Source: Bombus terrestris (lineage: Eukaryota > Arthropoda > Insecta > Hymenoptera > Apidae). Taken from it: DNA of 64,000 bases. The stretch is from positions 1 to 64,000 of the forward strand of contig NC_063273.1 in NCBI RefSeq assembly GCF_910591885.1. Reading direction: 5' to 3'. Both the position numbers and the translations under genes were made by a program. Under the pieces are notes generated by a model. It did not search any database, had not been told where the DNA came from, and saw nothing but the letters and a program-made list of their open reading frames with translations. Position 1 is the stretch's first letter; each line of letters starts with the position of its first letter. Below, piece by piece: positions 26,949-37,111 of this stretch.

Positions 26949-29097
26949 TCGTCACTGCTGATGGTGACTCCGCCCCGGTAGCGTTTCCGCCGTAGTTCTC
27001 GTTGCCGCCGGCGATGGTAGTGATAACGGTGTCGGCGGCGGCGGCAGACCGACGGGTAAGCTGCCCCTTACTTCTCTTGATTTTCGGGGGGGCACATGCC
27101 ACTCCGCCCATCCTGTGTCCGGATGGAGCTCCCAGCCGCTCGCATAAGGGACATTTCGGCGCCAAGGCGGGACATCCCCTGGCGCGGTGCCCGCTTTCAC
27201 CGCACCTGTAGCAAAGACGGCTTCTATCCTCGGCGGACGTGCAAGTTGCCCGTACGTGCCCCAACTCCAGGCACTTGAAGCACTGTAAGGGTCTCTTCGG
27301 TATGGCAGAGACCCTCGCGATGGACCACCCCAAGGCCACCCTGCCCGCCTGAGCTAGCTTGCGGGCACCGGCCGCCGGACACCTGACCCATGCCGATCCG
27401 AGTCCGCCCCTGGAGACGCCGATCTCGCCGATCCGAACATCCTCGCTGTTGCATCCCGCGGCCAAGGCCAGAGCTTGACGCAGCTCCTCCTTGCCCATTG
27501 AGATGTCCACATTGGTGACTCTCAGCTCGGCTTTGATCGTGGGAGTTCCGACCCTTACCTTGGTCGGGTCCAGAACGTCTGCCAGGCGCGTCGCAAGGAT
27601 CGACGCCTTTTCTCTGTCCTTGTCCCTCGGGACTCTGATGACGATGGCGCCCGTCACCGCCTTCTTCATCGTGACGGCCTCCACGCCTATCTCGCCGAGG
27701 GGGATAGCTCTTCTGGCCATCGTTACGACGTCGGCATACGACATGTTGGCTCCCTCGCTTAACGTCAGTGTTACCGCGGATGTACTCGGTGCGCGAGGGA
27801 GCTTGACTGTTGGCGACGTCTTTTCCTCCCTGAATGGCTTTTTAACGGTGCCACCGCTGCCCGATTTCGGCGCGCCTCCCATCCTATCTGCCCACGGTTT
27901 TTGGACAGTCGCTGGTGGCCGGGACTTCTCCTCTCCTCCAGCGGCGTCCAGCTTCCTTTCGGCGATGTTCTTCTGCCCCATCTTACTTTTTCTCCCTACC
28001 ACCACGCTCCACCCGCCGTCCTCCCGAGTCCTTGGGGGCGGCGGGGGATCTGTGCGGGCGGGGGGGCGAGTAGCGGAGTATTCCGCGCTCCGTCGGGTTT
28101 CGGGAGTGCTTTGTTGCTGCTGCCGCTGTTGTTGCAGCTGTTGTTGTTGTTGCTGCTGCGGCCTCAATAGACTCCCGAGTTGTCTCTCCACCATCTTCGT
28201 TATGGAGGGACCCAACTCTTCTAGCTTTCTCTCGAGGGCGTCGAGTCGCGCTTCTTGGGTTGCAGCCTCGACCCGTGGGCGGTCCGCGTCGGCACCGCCG
28301 CCACGCAGGCCTTCGATCGCGGGCATAGACCTCCTTGCCAGCTCTCTCCTAAGGGCGGCGTTCTCCTCCTCCAACGCGGACAGTCTCGCCTCCACCAGCC
28401 TCATCGCCGCGTTGTTGCCGCTGCTGCCCGCTTGTTCTCTCCTTCGCGGGGCCTCGCTCTTCCATGCGGCCGAGATATAGCTTGCCGCTTCCTTCAGCGC
28501 TTTGACGTACGTGCCCTTGAGGTTGGACGATGTGGTCGCCACCTTCATGATCTCGGACACGTGTCTCGTTAATTCCGCGCTGACGTCCGCGGCCGAACTC
28601 GTCCTCACTTGTATCTCCAGGTCTTCGGAGACTTCCAAGGTGGCTGTTGTCGCCAGTCTCCTCTTCTTCCCCCTGGATGCGATTGATGCCAGTGATGAGC
28701 GAGACGCGAACGAGGCTACCGATTCTTCGTCGTCCGACCTCGCTCGCTCCCGCGATCCTCCCGCAGCAGATGTTGTTATTGTTGTTGCTCCGTCTGACGG
28801 GGCCGGCGCAAGGAAAACGCTGCCCGCCCGGCACCCGCTTCTCGTCCTCGGAGTTCTCGGTGTCTCCGTGTATTCTTCCGAGAGTAGACTTCTCGCTTCG
28901 CCAGGCGTGGTAACTCGTTCGGGGGCCTGGCGGCCCACCCCCGAGCGGCCGTGGTCGTATGTTGACGACGTAGTGGGGCCCACTTGACTACCCCCGACTA
29001 CGCCGGTACTGGGGTCTCCCTCCCCTGTACTGTACGTGTTTCTCCTATCTGTTGTGCCTTCCATGGTGAATGAAGTTGTTTCTCGCCGGGTCGTCAT
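26914..29097 (-). CDS. ORF1, gag-like RNA-binding protein, copy E
   Basis: Intact 727-residue ORF1, nearly the same as D (YTETPRTP, VALGWS, SKGQL) but with GCRAGSVF and AAGCNSED, the latter also in B and G. Zinc knuckles, polyQ and coiled coil intact. Confidence 0.91.
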   Translation of the reverse strand: MTTRRETTSFTMEGTTDRRNTYSTGEGDPSTGVVGGSQVGPTTSSTYDHGRSGVGRQAPERVTTPGEARSLLSEEYTETPRTPRTRSGCRAGSVFLAPAPSDGATTITTSAAGGSRERARSDDEESVASFASRSSLASIASRGKKRRLATTATLEVSEDLEIQVRTSSAADVSAELTRHVSEIMKVATTSSNLKGTYVKALKEAASYISAAWKSEAPRRREQAGSSGNNAAMRLVEARLSALEEENAALRRELARRSMPAIEGLRGGGADADRPRVEAATQEARLDALERKLEELGPSITKMVERQLGSLLRPQQQQQQQLQQQRQQQQSTPETRRSAEYSATRPPARTDPPPPPRTREDGGWSVVVGRKSKMGQKNIAERKLDAAGGEEKSRPPATVQKPWADRMGGAPKSGSGGTVKKPFREEKTSPTVKLPRAPSTSAVTLTLSEGANMSYADVVTMARRAIPLGEIGVEAVTMKKAVTGAIVIRVPRDKDREKASILATRLADVLDPTKVRVGTPTIKAELRVTNVDISMGKEELRQALALAAGCNSEDVRIGEIGVSRGGLGSAWVRCPAAGARKLAQAGRVALGWSIARVSAIPKRPLQCFKCLELGHVRATCTSAEDRSRLCYRCGESGHRARGCPALAPKCPLCERLGAPSGHRMGGVACAPPKIKRSKGQLTRRSAAAADTVITTIAGGNENYGGNATGAESPSAVTSGREEAMELAE

Positions 29098-29367
29098 CGG
29101 GAATCTGTCCTGGTGCCACTCACTCTTTCGCACCCTGTCCCGGAGAGTCCGGAGCAGGGTGACAGGGAGCCCCACGAGAAGGTGAGGTGAGTGGTCTTGA
29201 CAGGCATGGGCCCACCAACTTCTCCGAAGTTCCTCGCACCGGATCAGCGACCTGACGGGTACCAGAGGCACCGACCGGCCGCCACCCGACTATAGGGGAA
29301 CATCAGATCCATCGGGGTTTCCCGGGGGGTGGTCCTACGCCCCGAGAACCCATGCCCGCCTCATGCT

Positions 29368-29408
29368 CCCCAACCTAACCCCAACCTAACCCCAACCTAA
29401 CCCCAACC
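29368..29408 (-). repeat. Telomeric 11-bp repeat array T7 (shortest)
   Basis: 41 bp only (11x3+8) between copy E and S3. Even this short array keeps the register. Confidence 0.97.
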
Positions 29409-30093
29409 TTTTTTTTTTTTTTTTTTTTTTTTATACGTGGGGAAATCCTCATGGACACCCGGGCGCCACCAGACGCGTCCGGGTAGTGTCGGACTCTTAC
29501 CGACTAAAACCCCACGATGACCATCCTGGCGTCTTGTGGACTTAGGGTAGGTTCTCTTGCGAATACGACCACCGCTTGTAGTCCGACGCCGCTGGTGTTG
29601 TCCTCCGAGATGTTGTTCCGGAGCCAGAGGCAGGTCATCCACCTCTGGCCACGCCGCCGTTGCCTACTTTCAGCCTCCGGGTCCCCCAGTTGGCGTCCGA
29701 GCTTCGTCCATCTGCAGGTTTCATCGGGGGGAGGGGGGAGAACTCGCCGTTCGGGGGCACCAATCCCTACTAGGCGCTCTTGCCCCCACCCAGCCGGAAA
29801 CTCTCGTCGGCGTACCACGATGTCGCCCACAGGTGGAACGGTTGTCCCCCAAACCGACTTCCCCCCCCGAACATCCTCCTGGTGGCCCGTACTGCTTCCT
29901 CCTGGTTTGGGGTGCCCTCTAGTCTCTCCTGGTCCTTGGTGGAATCCGAAAAAACCGGATTTGGTCACCGCAATCCAAAGCGCCAACGTCATCACGGAGC
30001 GGTCACCCATCCCAGACCGCCCCGCAACCTGGGGTGCTTAACTTTCGTGATCTAACGGGAACGAGTGTTTCACCCCAGCCAACGGACGTTGAC
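29409..30093 (-). mobile_element. 5S rRNA-headed telomeric SINE, copy S3
   Basis: 661 bp plus a 24-nt poly(A) tail (T run 29409-29432). 5S head 29982-30093. Private substitutions in the body include ccaCGCCgcc for ccaCGTCgcc near 29653 and cttCCCCCCCC for cttCCCCACCC near 29865. Confidence 0.9.
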
Positions 30094-30227
30094 AACCTAA
30101 CCCCAACCTAACCCCAACCTAACCCCAACCTAACCCCAACCTAACCCCAACCTAACCCCAACCTAACCCCAACCTAACCCCAACCTAACCCCAACCTAAC
30201 CCCAACCTAACCCCAACCTAACCCCAA

Positions 30228-30229
<2 letters not shown>
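30094..30229 (-). repeat. Telomeric 11-bp repeat array T8
   Basis: 136 bp (11x12+4) of pure CCCCAACCTAA between S3 and copy F. Confidence 0.97.
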
Positions 30230-30266
<37 letters not shown>

Positions 30267-30539
30267 CGTGGAGAAATCCTCATGGACTCCCAGCTGCGAG
30301 CAGCATGGGAAGTGTCGGACTCTTACCGACTAAAACTCCACGGTGGTCTTCCAGACGGCTGTTCGAGGAGGGCTCAGGGTCTCTTGCGAATACTACCAAG
30401 CGCTCCTCGCCGTCTATCTCCCTGCTGGGCGGGAGACTTCCTTGTTAGACAGAAGATCGGGGCCGCCAGGGGGGACCACGCCCCCTAGCGCCCCTTTCCT
30501 TGGGTCTTGTTACTTCCTTGATGACTCCTTGGGCGCGAT

Positions 30540-33500
30540 TCACGGCGGCGGTACCGCCGGTCCGTGACGCGCGGAGACTCCTTGTTGCCGCGCCCTGCTG
30601 GTATGCTGGGCTTTCTCTCTTTCTCTCTCCGCCCGCTCCTTCACGAGCATAACTTGCTCGCAGAAGGTGCGGACGGCTCTGTACTCCTGGGGCCCCCTGA
30701 GCATAGCTTCGATGAGCGTCTCGGGGGCCAATCTCTCGCCGATCTCGAGTCGTAAGACACGTCGCGGTACCTCCCAAGCCGGGCAAGCCTCCAGCGTGTG
30801 CCGCGCCGTGTCCTCCTCCTCCCCACAGTGGTGACAGATGGTCGTCACCTCTCGCCGGATCTTGAGCAGGTAATCGCCGAACACCCCGTGGCCGGTGAGC
30901 ACCTGAGTCGTCCTGAATGTGAGCGGGACCCCGCCTTTGTCTCTCCACTTGTTCCAGTTGGGCAGGACGGCGCGGACGGCCCGATGAGGGCGCATCGCAT
31001 CCTCTTCCAACAGCTGCGAGTGCCACCGCTCCCATGCTTCTAGTCTTGTTTCCTCCCGAACGTCCACGGTTGGTGCCGTCGGCGTGGCACGTCGGTCCAA
31101 GGTCGCGGCCCTCCGGTGTTCGTACACCCGGCGAAGGGCAAGGGCCTGTAGCTCGAACGGGGGGGACGCGGCCAGCACGGTCGCTGTCGCGTAGGACACC
31201 GTCCTGTATCCCCTCGCTGCCCGGATGGCGATCGTCCTGTGGAGCCTTCTCACCAGAGTCCGGTTACGCCGGCTCACCGCCAGATCATCGGCCCATACGG
31301 GCGCTCCGTAAAGGACTCGTGACCTGATCACTCCTTCGTAGAGCCTGCGGACTCCCAATCCTGCCCCGCCGATGTTAGGTAAAAGGCCGCACAGCGCGTT
31401 GGCTGCGGCCGTTACTTTCGGGGCTAAGTACTCAAAGTGTGGCTCGAACGTCCACTTACTGTCGACGATCAAGCCCAAGTACTTCATCCGGTGTCCCACA
31501 GGGACCTCTTCTCCGTCGATGACTATAGTCGACAGATCCGCAGGCGGCGTTCCTCTGCGTCGTTGGTCGTAGAACCACAGGGCTTCCGATTTCGCCGGCG
31601 ACACGCTCAAGCCGAGTCTTCGAATGGCGTGCACCGCGCATGCCACGGCGGTCTCAGTCAGGCATGCGGCGTCGTTCCACCATCGTCCGCTGGCCAGCAC
31701 CAGCGTGTCATCCGCGTAGCATATCATGCCAGCCCCCGGCGGCATGGGACTTCGGAGGACCGAGTCATAGGCAGTGATCCACAGAATCGGTCCGAGTACC
31801 GAGCCCTGCGGCACGCCGCGCTCCACCGGTCTTCGCTCCTTCACGCCGTTTCTGCCTGTGTAGGTGATCCACCTATCGTTCAGATAGGCCTGAATCACCC
31901 TAACGAGGTATGGCGGGGACTCGAAGTGTCGCAGCGCCTCCACGATCCTGCTCCAAGGAATGCTATTGAAAGCGTTGGAGATGTCCAAGGAGACGGCTAC
32001 CGCCACCCCTTCTCGCGCGACCATGTCCTCCGCCATGGATCTCAGCCTCTTTACCGCGTCCACGGTCGAGCGGCCCCGGCGAAATCCAAATTGGCTATCG
32101 TGCCATCCGGGAATCCGTCTCTCCATGTGTGCCTCCAGGCGGGCGACTATGATCCTCTCGAAGAGTTTACCCACCTCGTCGAGAAGACACACCGGCCTGT
32201 ATGCCGATGGCGCGTCCGGCGGTCGACCCTCCTTCCGTAGCAGCACGAGTTTCGCCGTGCGCCACGCCCGAGGATAGGCGCCCTCCTTCAGGCACCTGGA
32301 GAACAGGTGCCGCAAACGGGGAGCCAAGGTGTCGATCGACTCCGTCCAGACCCGGCCCGGGATCCCGTCCGGACCCGGCGCCACGTCGCGGGATGCCATC
32401 TTCTTCGCGGCTTCGAGCAACTCTTCCTCAGTCACTCGAAGTTCCTCGTTCCAATCCGTCGGCGCCGTCCCGTCGATGGTGGTAGGGGCTGGCGCGGACG
32501 TCTCGTTGTTGTCCCGCCGTGGGAACAAAGTCCCGATGACGTTGTCCAGTAACGCCGGATCCATGTTTTCGGTCAGCGGGGGGGCCGAAGGTCGCAGTTT
32601 CTTCGTAACGATGCGATAGGGCCTCCCCCACGGATCTGAATCGACCAATTCGATCAATCGATACCAACACCGGGCCTTGGCTAGTTTGATCTCCCGTTGG
32701 AGAGCGCGTCTCGTCTCTCTGTATTCTTCATAGCGGCGAGAGATCTCCTCCTCGTCGTGTGTCCGTCTGCGGCGACGCGCCCTTACGAATCTTCTCCGGG
32801 CCCGCATGCAACCCGCCCGCATATCGGCTATTTCCGGTGTCCACCAATACACGGAACGGTCGCCTCTGTTTCCCGGGGCGGAGCGCGGCATAGAGGCGTC
32901 GCATGCCGCGATCATGTATCCGTGGAGTTCGTCAGCCTCCTCGTCGACGCTACCCAATGTGGAGGTGGTGGTGGGGGGGGTTGTGGTGTTGTCCCCCCGT
33001 GCGTCCCAGCTCCAGGCGGAGACAGTGACCGCCGCCCGCAGCATGTCCTTGTCCCTCTCCTTCAAGCGCCACCTAGGTGTGGGTGGTGGTGGTCGACGGG
33101 ACCGGTTCTCCTCTCGTTGTCGTCGGGCACCGCTGTCGCGCGCGGCGGCCTCCCCCTCCATTTCCATCATTATATAGAGGTGGTCCGATAAGGTCTCCAT
33201 TCTGTCGGCCACTCTCCATCCGTGGATCTTTCGGTAGAGCCCGGCGGTAGCCCAGGTAACGTCAACGATGGACGATCCCCTCCACGCCACGCAGGTGCTA
33301 GTTGTGCCCCTGTTCACCAGGACCAGTCCGAGCGTCGCGGCCCAGTCTGTCAGCATCCTTCCGCGGGAGTCCGTCCTGGTGTCCCCCCATTGCGACGAGC
33401 GCGCGTTGAAGTCCCCAAGGACGAGTACCTGACGAGGCATGCATCTACGAACGCAGTCACCGACCTCGTCCAGGAAGTCCCCGAACGAGGCCACTCCGCT

Positions 33501-33812
33501 GTTGGGCGAGACGTAAATGCCCACTATCGCGATCCCGTTCCACTCGACGGCGACGAAGCCGTTACCGCGATCCAGCAGGGCGCCGGGCGAACACAACGCC
33601 GGCGTCCATGTTATGGCTGTAGATCCGTTCAGATCCCCGATCCAGTTGGGGGCGTCGGGGACGCGGTATGGTTCAGCCACCACAGCGAGTGCGACCCGAT
33701 TCTCCCGTATAGCCTGGAGAAGCAGGTCCTGCGCCCGTCTGGCTCTTCCTATGTTACATTGGAGCAGGCGGTTAAAGTTACTCCGCCAGCTCCATGGCCT
33801 CCTCCCGGCCAC
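30540..33812 (-). CDS. ORF2: endonuclease/reverse transcriptase, copy F
   Basis: Intact 1,090 codons. Private changes are ARCWYRLIE (Asp to Tyr, residue ~384, in the linker before RT) and LPNWNKWRD (Asp to Asn, ~954, before the CCHC finger). Endonuclease and YADD motifs are unchanged. It lacks the REVNRS/EIANM variants of D and E. Confidence 0.94.
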   Translation of the reverse strand: MAGRRPWSWRSNFNRLLQCNIGRARRAQDLLLQAIRENRVALAVVAEPYRVPDAPNWIGDLNGSTAITWTPALCSPGALLDRGNGFVAVEWNGIAIVGIYVSPNSGVASFGDFLDEVGDCVRRCMPRQVLVLGDFNARSSQWGDTRTDSRGRMLTDWAATLGLVLVNRGTTSTCVAWRGSSIVDVTWATAGLYRKIHGWRVADRMETLSDHLYIMMEMEGEAAARDSGARRQREENRSRRPPPPTPRWRLKERDKDMLRAAVTVSAWSWDARGDNTTTPPTTTSTLGSVDEEADELHGYMIAACDASMPRSAPGNRGDRSVYWWTPEIADMRAGCMRARRRFVRARRRRRTHDEEEISRRYEEYRETRRALQREIKLAKARCWYRLIELVDSDPWGRPYRIVTKKLRPSAPPLTENMDPALLDNVIGTLFPRRDNNETSAPAPTTIDGTAPTDWNEELRVTEEELLEAAKKMASRDVAPGPDGIPGRVWTESIDTLAPRLRHLFSRCLKEGAYPRAWRTAKLVLLRKEGRPPDAPSAYRPVCLLDEVGKLFERIIVARLEAHMERRIPGWHDSQFGFRRGRSTVDAVKRLRSMAEDMVAREGVAVAVSLDISNAFNSIPWSRIVEALRHFESPPYLVRVIQAYLNDRWITYTGRNGVKERRPVERGVPQGSVLGPILWITAYDSVLRSPMPPGAGMICYADDTLVLASGRWWNDAACLTETAVACAVHAIRRLGLSVSPAKSEALWFYDQRRRGTPPADLSTIVIDGEEVPVGHRMKYLGLIVDSKWTFEPHFEYLAPKVTAAANALCGLLPNIGGAGLGVRRLYEGVIRSRVLYGAPVWADDLAVSRRNRTLVRRLHRTIAIRAARGYRTVSYATATVLAASPPFELQALALRRVYEHRRAATLDRRATPTAPTVDVREETRLEAWERWHSQLLEEDAMRPHRAVRAVLPNWNKWRDKGGVPLTFRTTQVLTGHGVFGDYLLKIRREVTTICHHCGEEEDTARHTLEACPAWEVPRRVLRLEIGERLAPETLIEAMLRGPQEYRAVRTFCEQVMLVKERAEREREKAQHTSRARQQGVSARHGPAVPPP

Positions 33813-35961
33813 TCGTCACTGCTGATGGTGACTCCGCCCCGGTAGCGTTTCCGCCGTAGTTCTCGTTGCCGCCGGCGATGGTAGTGATAACGGTGTCGGC
33901 GGCGGCGGCAGACCGACGGGTAAGCTGCCCCTTACTTCTCTTGATTTTCGGGGGGGCACATGCCACTCCGCCCATCCTGTGTCCGGATGGAGCTCCCAGT
34001 CGCTCGCATAAGGGACATTTCGGCGCCAAGGCGGGACATCCCCTGGCGCGGTGCCCGCTTTCACCGCACCTGTAGCAAAGACGGCTTCTATCCTCGGCGG
34101 ACGTGCAAGTTGCCCGTACGTGCCCCAACTCCAGGCACTTGAAGCACTGTAAGGGTCTCTTCGGTATGGCAGAGACCCTCGCGATGGACCACCCCAAGGC
34201 CACCCTGCCCGCCTGAGCTAGCTTGCGGGCACCGGCCGCCGGACACCTGACCCATGCCGATCCGAGTCCGCCCCTGGAGACGCCGATCTCGCCGATCCGA
34301 ACATCCTCGCCGTTGCATCCCGCGGCCAAGGCCAGAGCTTGACGCAGCTCCTCCCTGCCCACTGAGATGTCCACATCGGTGACCCTCAGCTCGGCTTTGA
34401 TCGTGGGAGTTCCGACCCTTACCTTGGTCGGGTCCAGAACGTCTGCCAGGCGCGTCGCAAGGATCGACGCCTTTTCTCTGTCCTTGTCCCTCGGGACTCT
34501 GATGACGATGGCGCCCGTCACCGCCTTCTTCATCGTGACGGCCTCCACGCCTATCTCGCCGAGGGGGATAGCTCTTCTGGCCATCGTTACGACGTCGGCA
34601 TACGACATGTTGGCTCCCTCGCTTAACGTCAGTGTTACCGCGGATGTACTCGGTGCGCGAGGGAGCTTGACTGTTGGCGACGTCTTTTCCTCCCTGAATG
34701 GCTTTTTAACGGTGCCACCGCTGCCCGATTTCGGCGCGCCTCCCATCCTATCTGCCCACGGTTTTTGGACAGTCGCTGGTGGCCGGGACTTCTCCTCTCC
34801 TCCAGCGGCGTCCAGCTTCCTTTCGGCGATGTTCTTCTGCCCCATCTTACTTTTTCTCCCTACCACCACGCTCCACCCGCCGTCCTCCCGAGTCCTTGGG
34901 GGCGGCGGGGGATCTGTGCGGGCGGGGGGGCGAGTAGCGGAGTATTCCGCGCTCCGTCGGGTTTCGGGAGTGCTTTGTTGCTGCTGCCGCTGTTGTTGCA
35001 GCTGTTGTTGTTGTTGCTGCTGCGGCCTCAATAGACTCCCGAGTTGTCTCTCCACCATCTTCGTTATGGAGGGACCCAACTCTTCTAGCTTTCTCTCGAG
35101 GGCGTCGAGTCGCGCTTCTTGGGTTGCAGCCTCGACCCGTGGGCGGTCCGCGTCGGCACCGCCGCCCCGCAGGCCTTCGATCGCGGGCATAGACCTCCTT
35201 GCCAGCTCTCTCCTAAGGGCGGCGTTCTCCTCCTCCAACGCGGACAGTCTCGCCTCCACCAGCCTCATTGCCGCGTTGTTGCCGCTGCTGCCCGCTTGTT
35301 CTCTCCTTCGCGGGGCCTCGCTCTTCCATGCGGCCGAGATATAGCTTGCCGCTTCCTTCAGCGCTTTGACGTACGTGCCCTTGAGGTTGGACGATGTGGT
35401 CGCCACCTTCATGATCTCGGACACGTGTCTCGTTAATTCCGCGCTGACGTCCGCGGCCGAACTCGTCCTCACTTGTATCTCCAGATCTTCGGAGACTTCC
35501 AAGGTGGCTGTTGTCGCCAGTCTCCTCTTCTTCCCCCTGGATGCGATTGATGCCAGTGATGAGCGAGACGCGAACGAGGCTACCGATTCTTCGTCGTCCG
35601 ACCTCGCTCGCTCCCGCGATCCTCCCGCAGCAGATGTTGTTATTGTTGTTGCTCCGTCTGACGGGGCCGGCGCAAGGAAAACGCTGCCCGCCCGGCACCC
35701 GCTTCTCGTCCTCGGAGTTCTCGATGTCTCCATGTATTCTTCCGAGAATAGACTTCTCGCTTCGCCAGGCGTGGTAACACGTTCGGGGGCCTGGCGGCCC
35801 ACCCCCGAGCGGCCGTGGTCGTATGTTGACGACGTAGTGGGGCCCACTTGACTACCCCCGACTACGCCGGTACTGGGGTCTCCCTCCCCTGTACTGTACG
35901 TGTTTCTCCTATCTGTTGTGCCTTCCATGGTGAATGAAGTTGTTTCTCGCCGGGTCGTCAT
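33778..35961 (-). CDS. ORF1, gag-like RNA-binding protein, copy F
   Basis: Intact 727-residue ORF1. Within ~25 residues upstream of the zinc knuckles it has Asn-to-Asp, Met-to-Val, Lys-to-Arg and Ser-to-Gly changes (VTDVDISVGREEL, CNGED). All are explained by A-to-G on the sense strand. The N-terminal half resembles A and C (SEEYMETSRT), while the C-terminal half resembles D and E (VALGWS, SKGQL). Confidence 0.91.
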   Translation of the reverse strand: MTTRRETTSFTMEGTTDRRNTYSTGEGDPSTGVVGGSQVGPTTSSTYDHGRSGVGRQAPERVTTPGEARSLFSEEYMETSRTPRTRSGCRAGSVFLAPAPSDGATTITTSAAGGSRERARSDDEESVASFASRSSLASIASRGKKRRLATTATLEVSEDLEIQVRTSSAADVSAELTRHVSEIMKVATTSSNLKGTYVKALKEAASYISAAWKSEAPRRREQAGSSGNNAAMRLVEARLSALEEENAALRRELARRSMPAIEGLRGGGADADRPRVEAATQEARLDALERKLEELGPSITKMVERQLGSLLRPQQQQQQQLQQQRQQQQSTPETRRSAEYSATRPPARTDPPPPPRTREDGGWSVVVGRKSKMGQKNIAERKLDAAGGEEKSRPPATVQKPWADRMGGAPKSGSGGTVKKPFREEKTSPTVKLPRAPSTSAVTLTLSEGANMSYADVVTMARRAIPLGEIGVEAVTMKKAVTGAIVIRVPRDKDREKASILATRLADVLDPTKVRVGTPTIKAELRVTDVDISVGREELRQALALAAGCNGEDVRIGEIGVSRGGLGSAWVRCPAAGARKLAQAGRVALGWSIARVSAIPKRPLQCFKCLELGHVRATCTSAEDRSRLCYRCGESGHRARGCPALAPKCPLCERLGAPSGHRMGGVACAPPKIKRSKGQLTRRSAAAADTVITTIAGGNENYGGNATGAESPSAVTSGREEAMELAE

Positions 35962-36231
35962 CGGGAATCTGTCCTGGTGCCACTCACTCTTTCGCACCCT
36001 GTCCCGGAGAGTCCGGAGCAGGGTGACAGGGAGCCCCACGAGAAGGTGAGGTGAGTGGTCTTGACAGGCATGGGCCCACCAACTTCTCCGAAGTTCCTCG
36101 CACCGGATCAGCGACCTGACGGGTACCAGAGGCACCGACCGGCCGCCACCCGACTATAGGGGAACATCAGATCCATCGGGGTTTCCCGGGGGGTGGTCCT
36201 ACGCCCCGAGAACCCATGCCCGCCTCATGCT

Positions 36232-36294
36232 CCCCAACCTAACCCCAACCTAACCCCAACCTAACCCCAACCTAACCCCAACCTAACCCCAACC
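36232..36294 (-). repeat. Telomeric 11-bp repeat array T9
   Basis: 63 bp (11x5+8) of pure CCCCAACCTAA between copy F and S4. Confidence 0.97.
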
Positions 36295-36975
36295 TTTTTT
36301 TTTTTTTTTTTTTTTTACGTGGGGAAATCCTCATGGACACCCGGGCGCCACCAGACGCGTCCGGGTAGTGTCGGACTCTTACCGACTAAAACCCCACGAT
36401 GACCATCCTGGCGTCTTGTGGACTTAGGGTAGGTTCTCTCGCGAATTCGACCACCGCTTGTAGTCCGACGCCGCTGGTGTTGTCCTCCGAGATGTTGTTC
36501 CGGAGCCAGAGGCAGGTCATCCACCTCTGGCCACGTCGCCGTTGCCTACTTTCAGCCTCCGGGTCCCCCAGTTGGCGTCCGAGCTTCGTCCATCTGCAGG
36601 TTTCATCGGGGGGAGGGGGGAGAACTCGCCGTTCGGGGGCACCAATCCCTACTAGGCACACTTGCCCCCACCCAGCCGGAAACTCTCGTCGGCGTACCAC
36701 GGTGTCGCCCACAGGTGGAACGGTTGTCCCCCAAACCGACTTCCCCACCCGAACATCCTCCTGGTGGCCCGTACTGCTTCCTCCTGGTTTGGGGTGCCCT
36801 CTAGTCTCTCCTGGTCCTTGGTGGAATCCGAAAAAACCGGATTTGGTCACCGCAATCCAAAGCGCCAACGTCATCACGGAGCGGTCACCCATCCCAGACC
36901 GCCCCGCAACCTGGGGTGCTTAACTTTCGTGATCTAACGGGAACGAGTGTTTCACCCCAGCCAGCGGACGTTGAC
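36295..36975 (-). mobile_element. 5S rRNA-headed telomeric SINE, copy S4 (most divergent)
   Basis: 659 bp plus a 22-nt poly(A) tail (T run 36295-36316). It begins ACGTGGGG rather than ATACGTGGGG, so it lacks two bases beside the tail. Several body changes: GCGAATTCGACC for GCGAATACGACC (~36442), AGGCACACTTG for AGGCGCTCTTG (~36655), ACGGTGTCG for ACGATGTCG (~36700), and CAGCGGACG for CAACGGACG in the 5S head (36864-36975). Probably the oldest SINE here, or from another subfamily. Confidence 0.9.
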
Positions 36976-37111
36976 AACCTAACCCCAACCTAACCCCAAC
37001 CTAACCCCAACCTAACCCCAACCTAACCCCAACCTAACCCCAACCTAACCCCAACCTAACCCCAACCTAACCCCAACCTAACCCCAACCTAACCCCAACC
37101 TAACCCCAACC
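36976..37111 (-). repeat. Telomeric 11-bp repeat array T10
   Basis: 136 bp (11x12+4) of pure CCCCAACCTAA between two SINE copies, S4 and S5. Confidence 0.97.

Larger units (their letters stand above)
23380..29367 (-). mobile_element. TRAS-like non-LTR retrotransposon, copy E (complete)
   Basis: 5,964 bp plus a 24-nt poly(A) tail (T run 23380-23403). Both frames intact. It matches D over the 5' half (REVNRS, EIANM, YTETPRTP) but shares PPADLST and ASTSF-coding changes of the RT half with F, so it is mosaic. Confidence 0.95.
30230..36231 (-). mobile_element. TRAS-like non-LTR retrotransposon, copy F (complete)
   Basis: 5,965 bp plus a 37-nt poly(A) tail (T run 30230-30266), the longest tail in the window. 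Both frames are open. It has D's extra 3' UTR base, E's RT-region variants, and a cluster of five sense-strand A-to-G differences in ORF1 (34311-34384). Confidence 0.95.
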
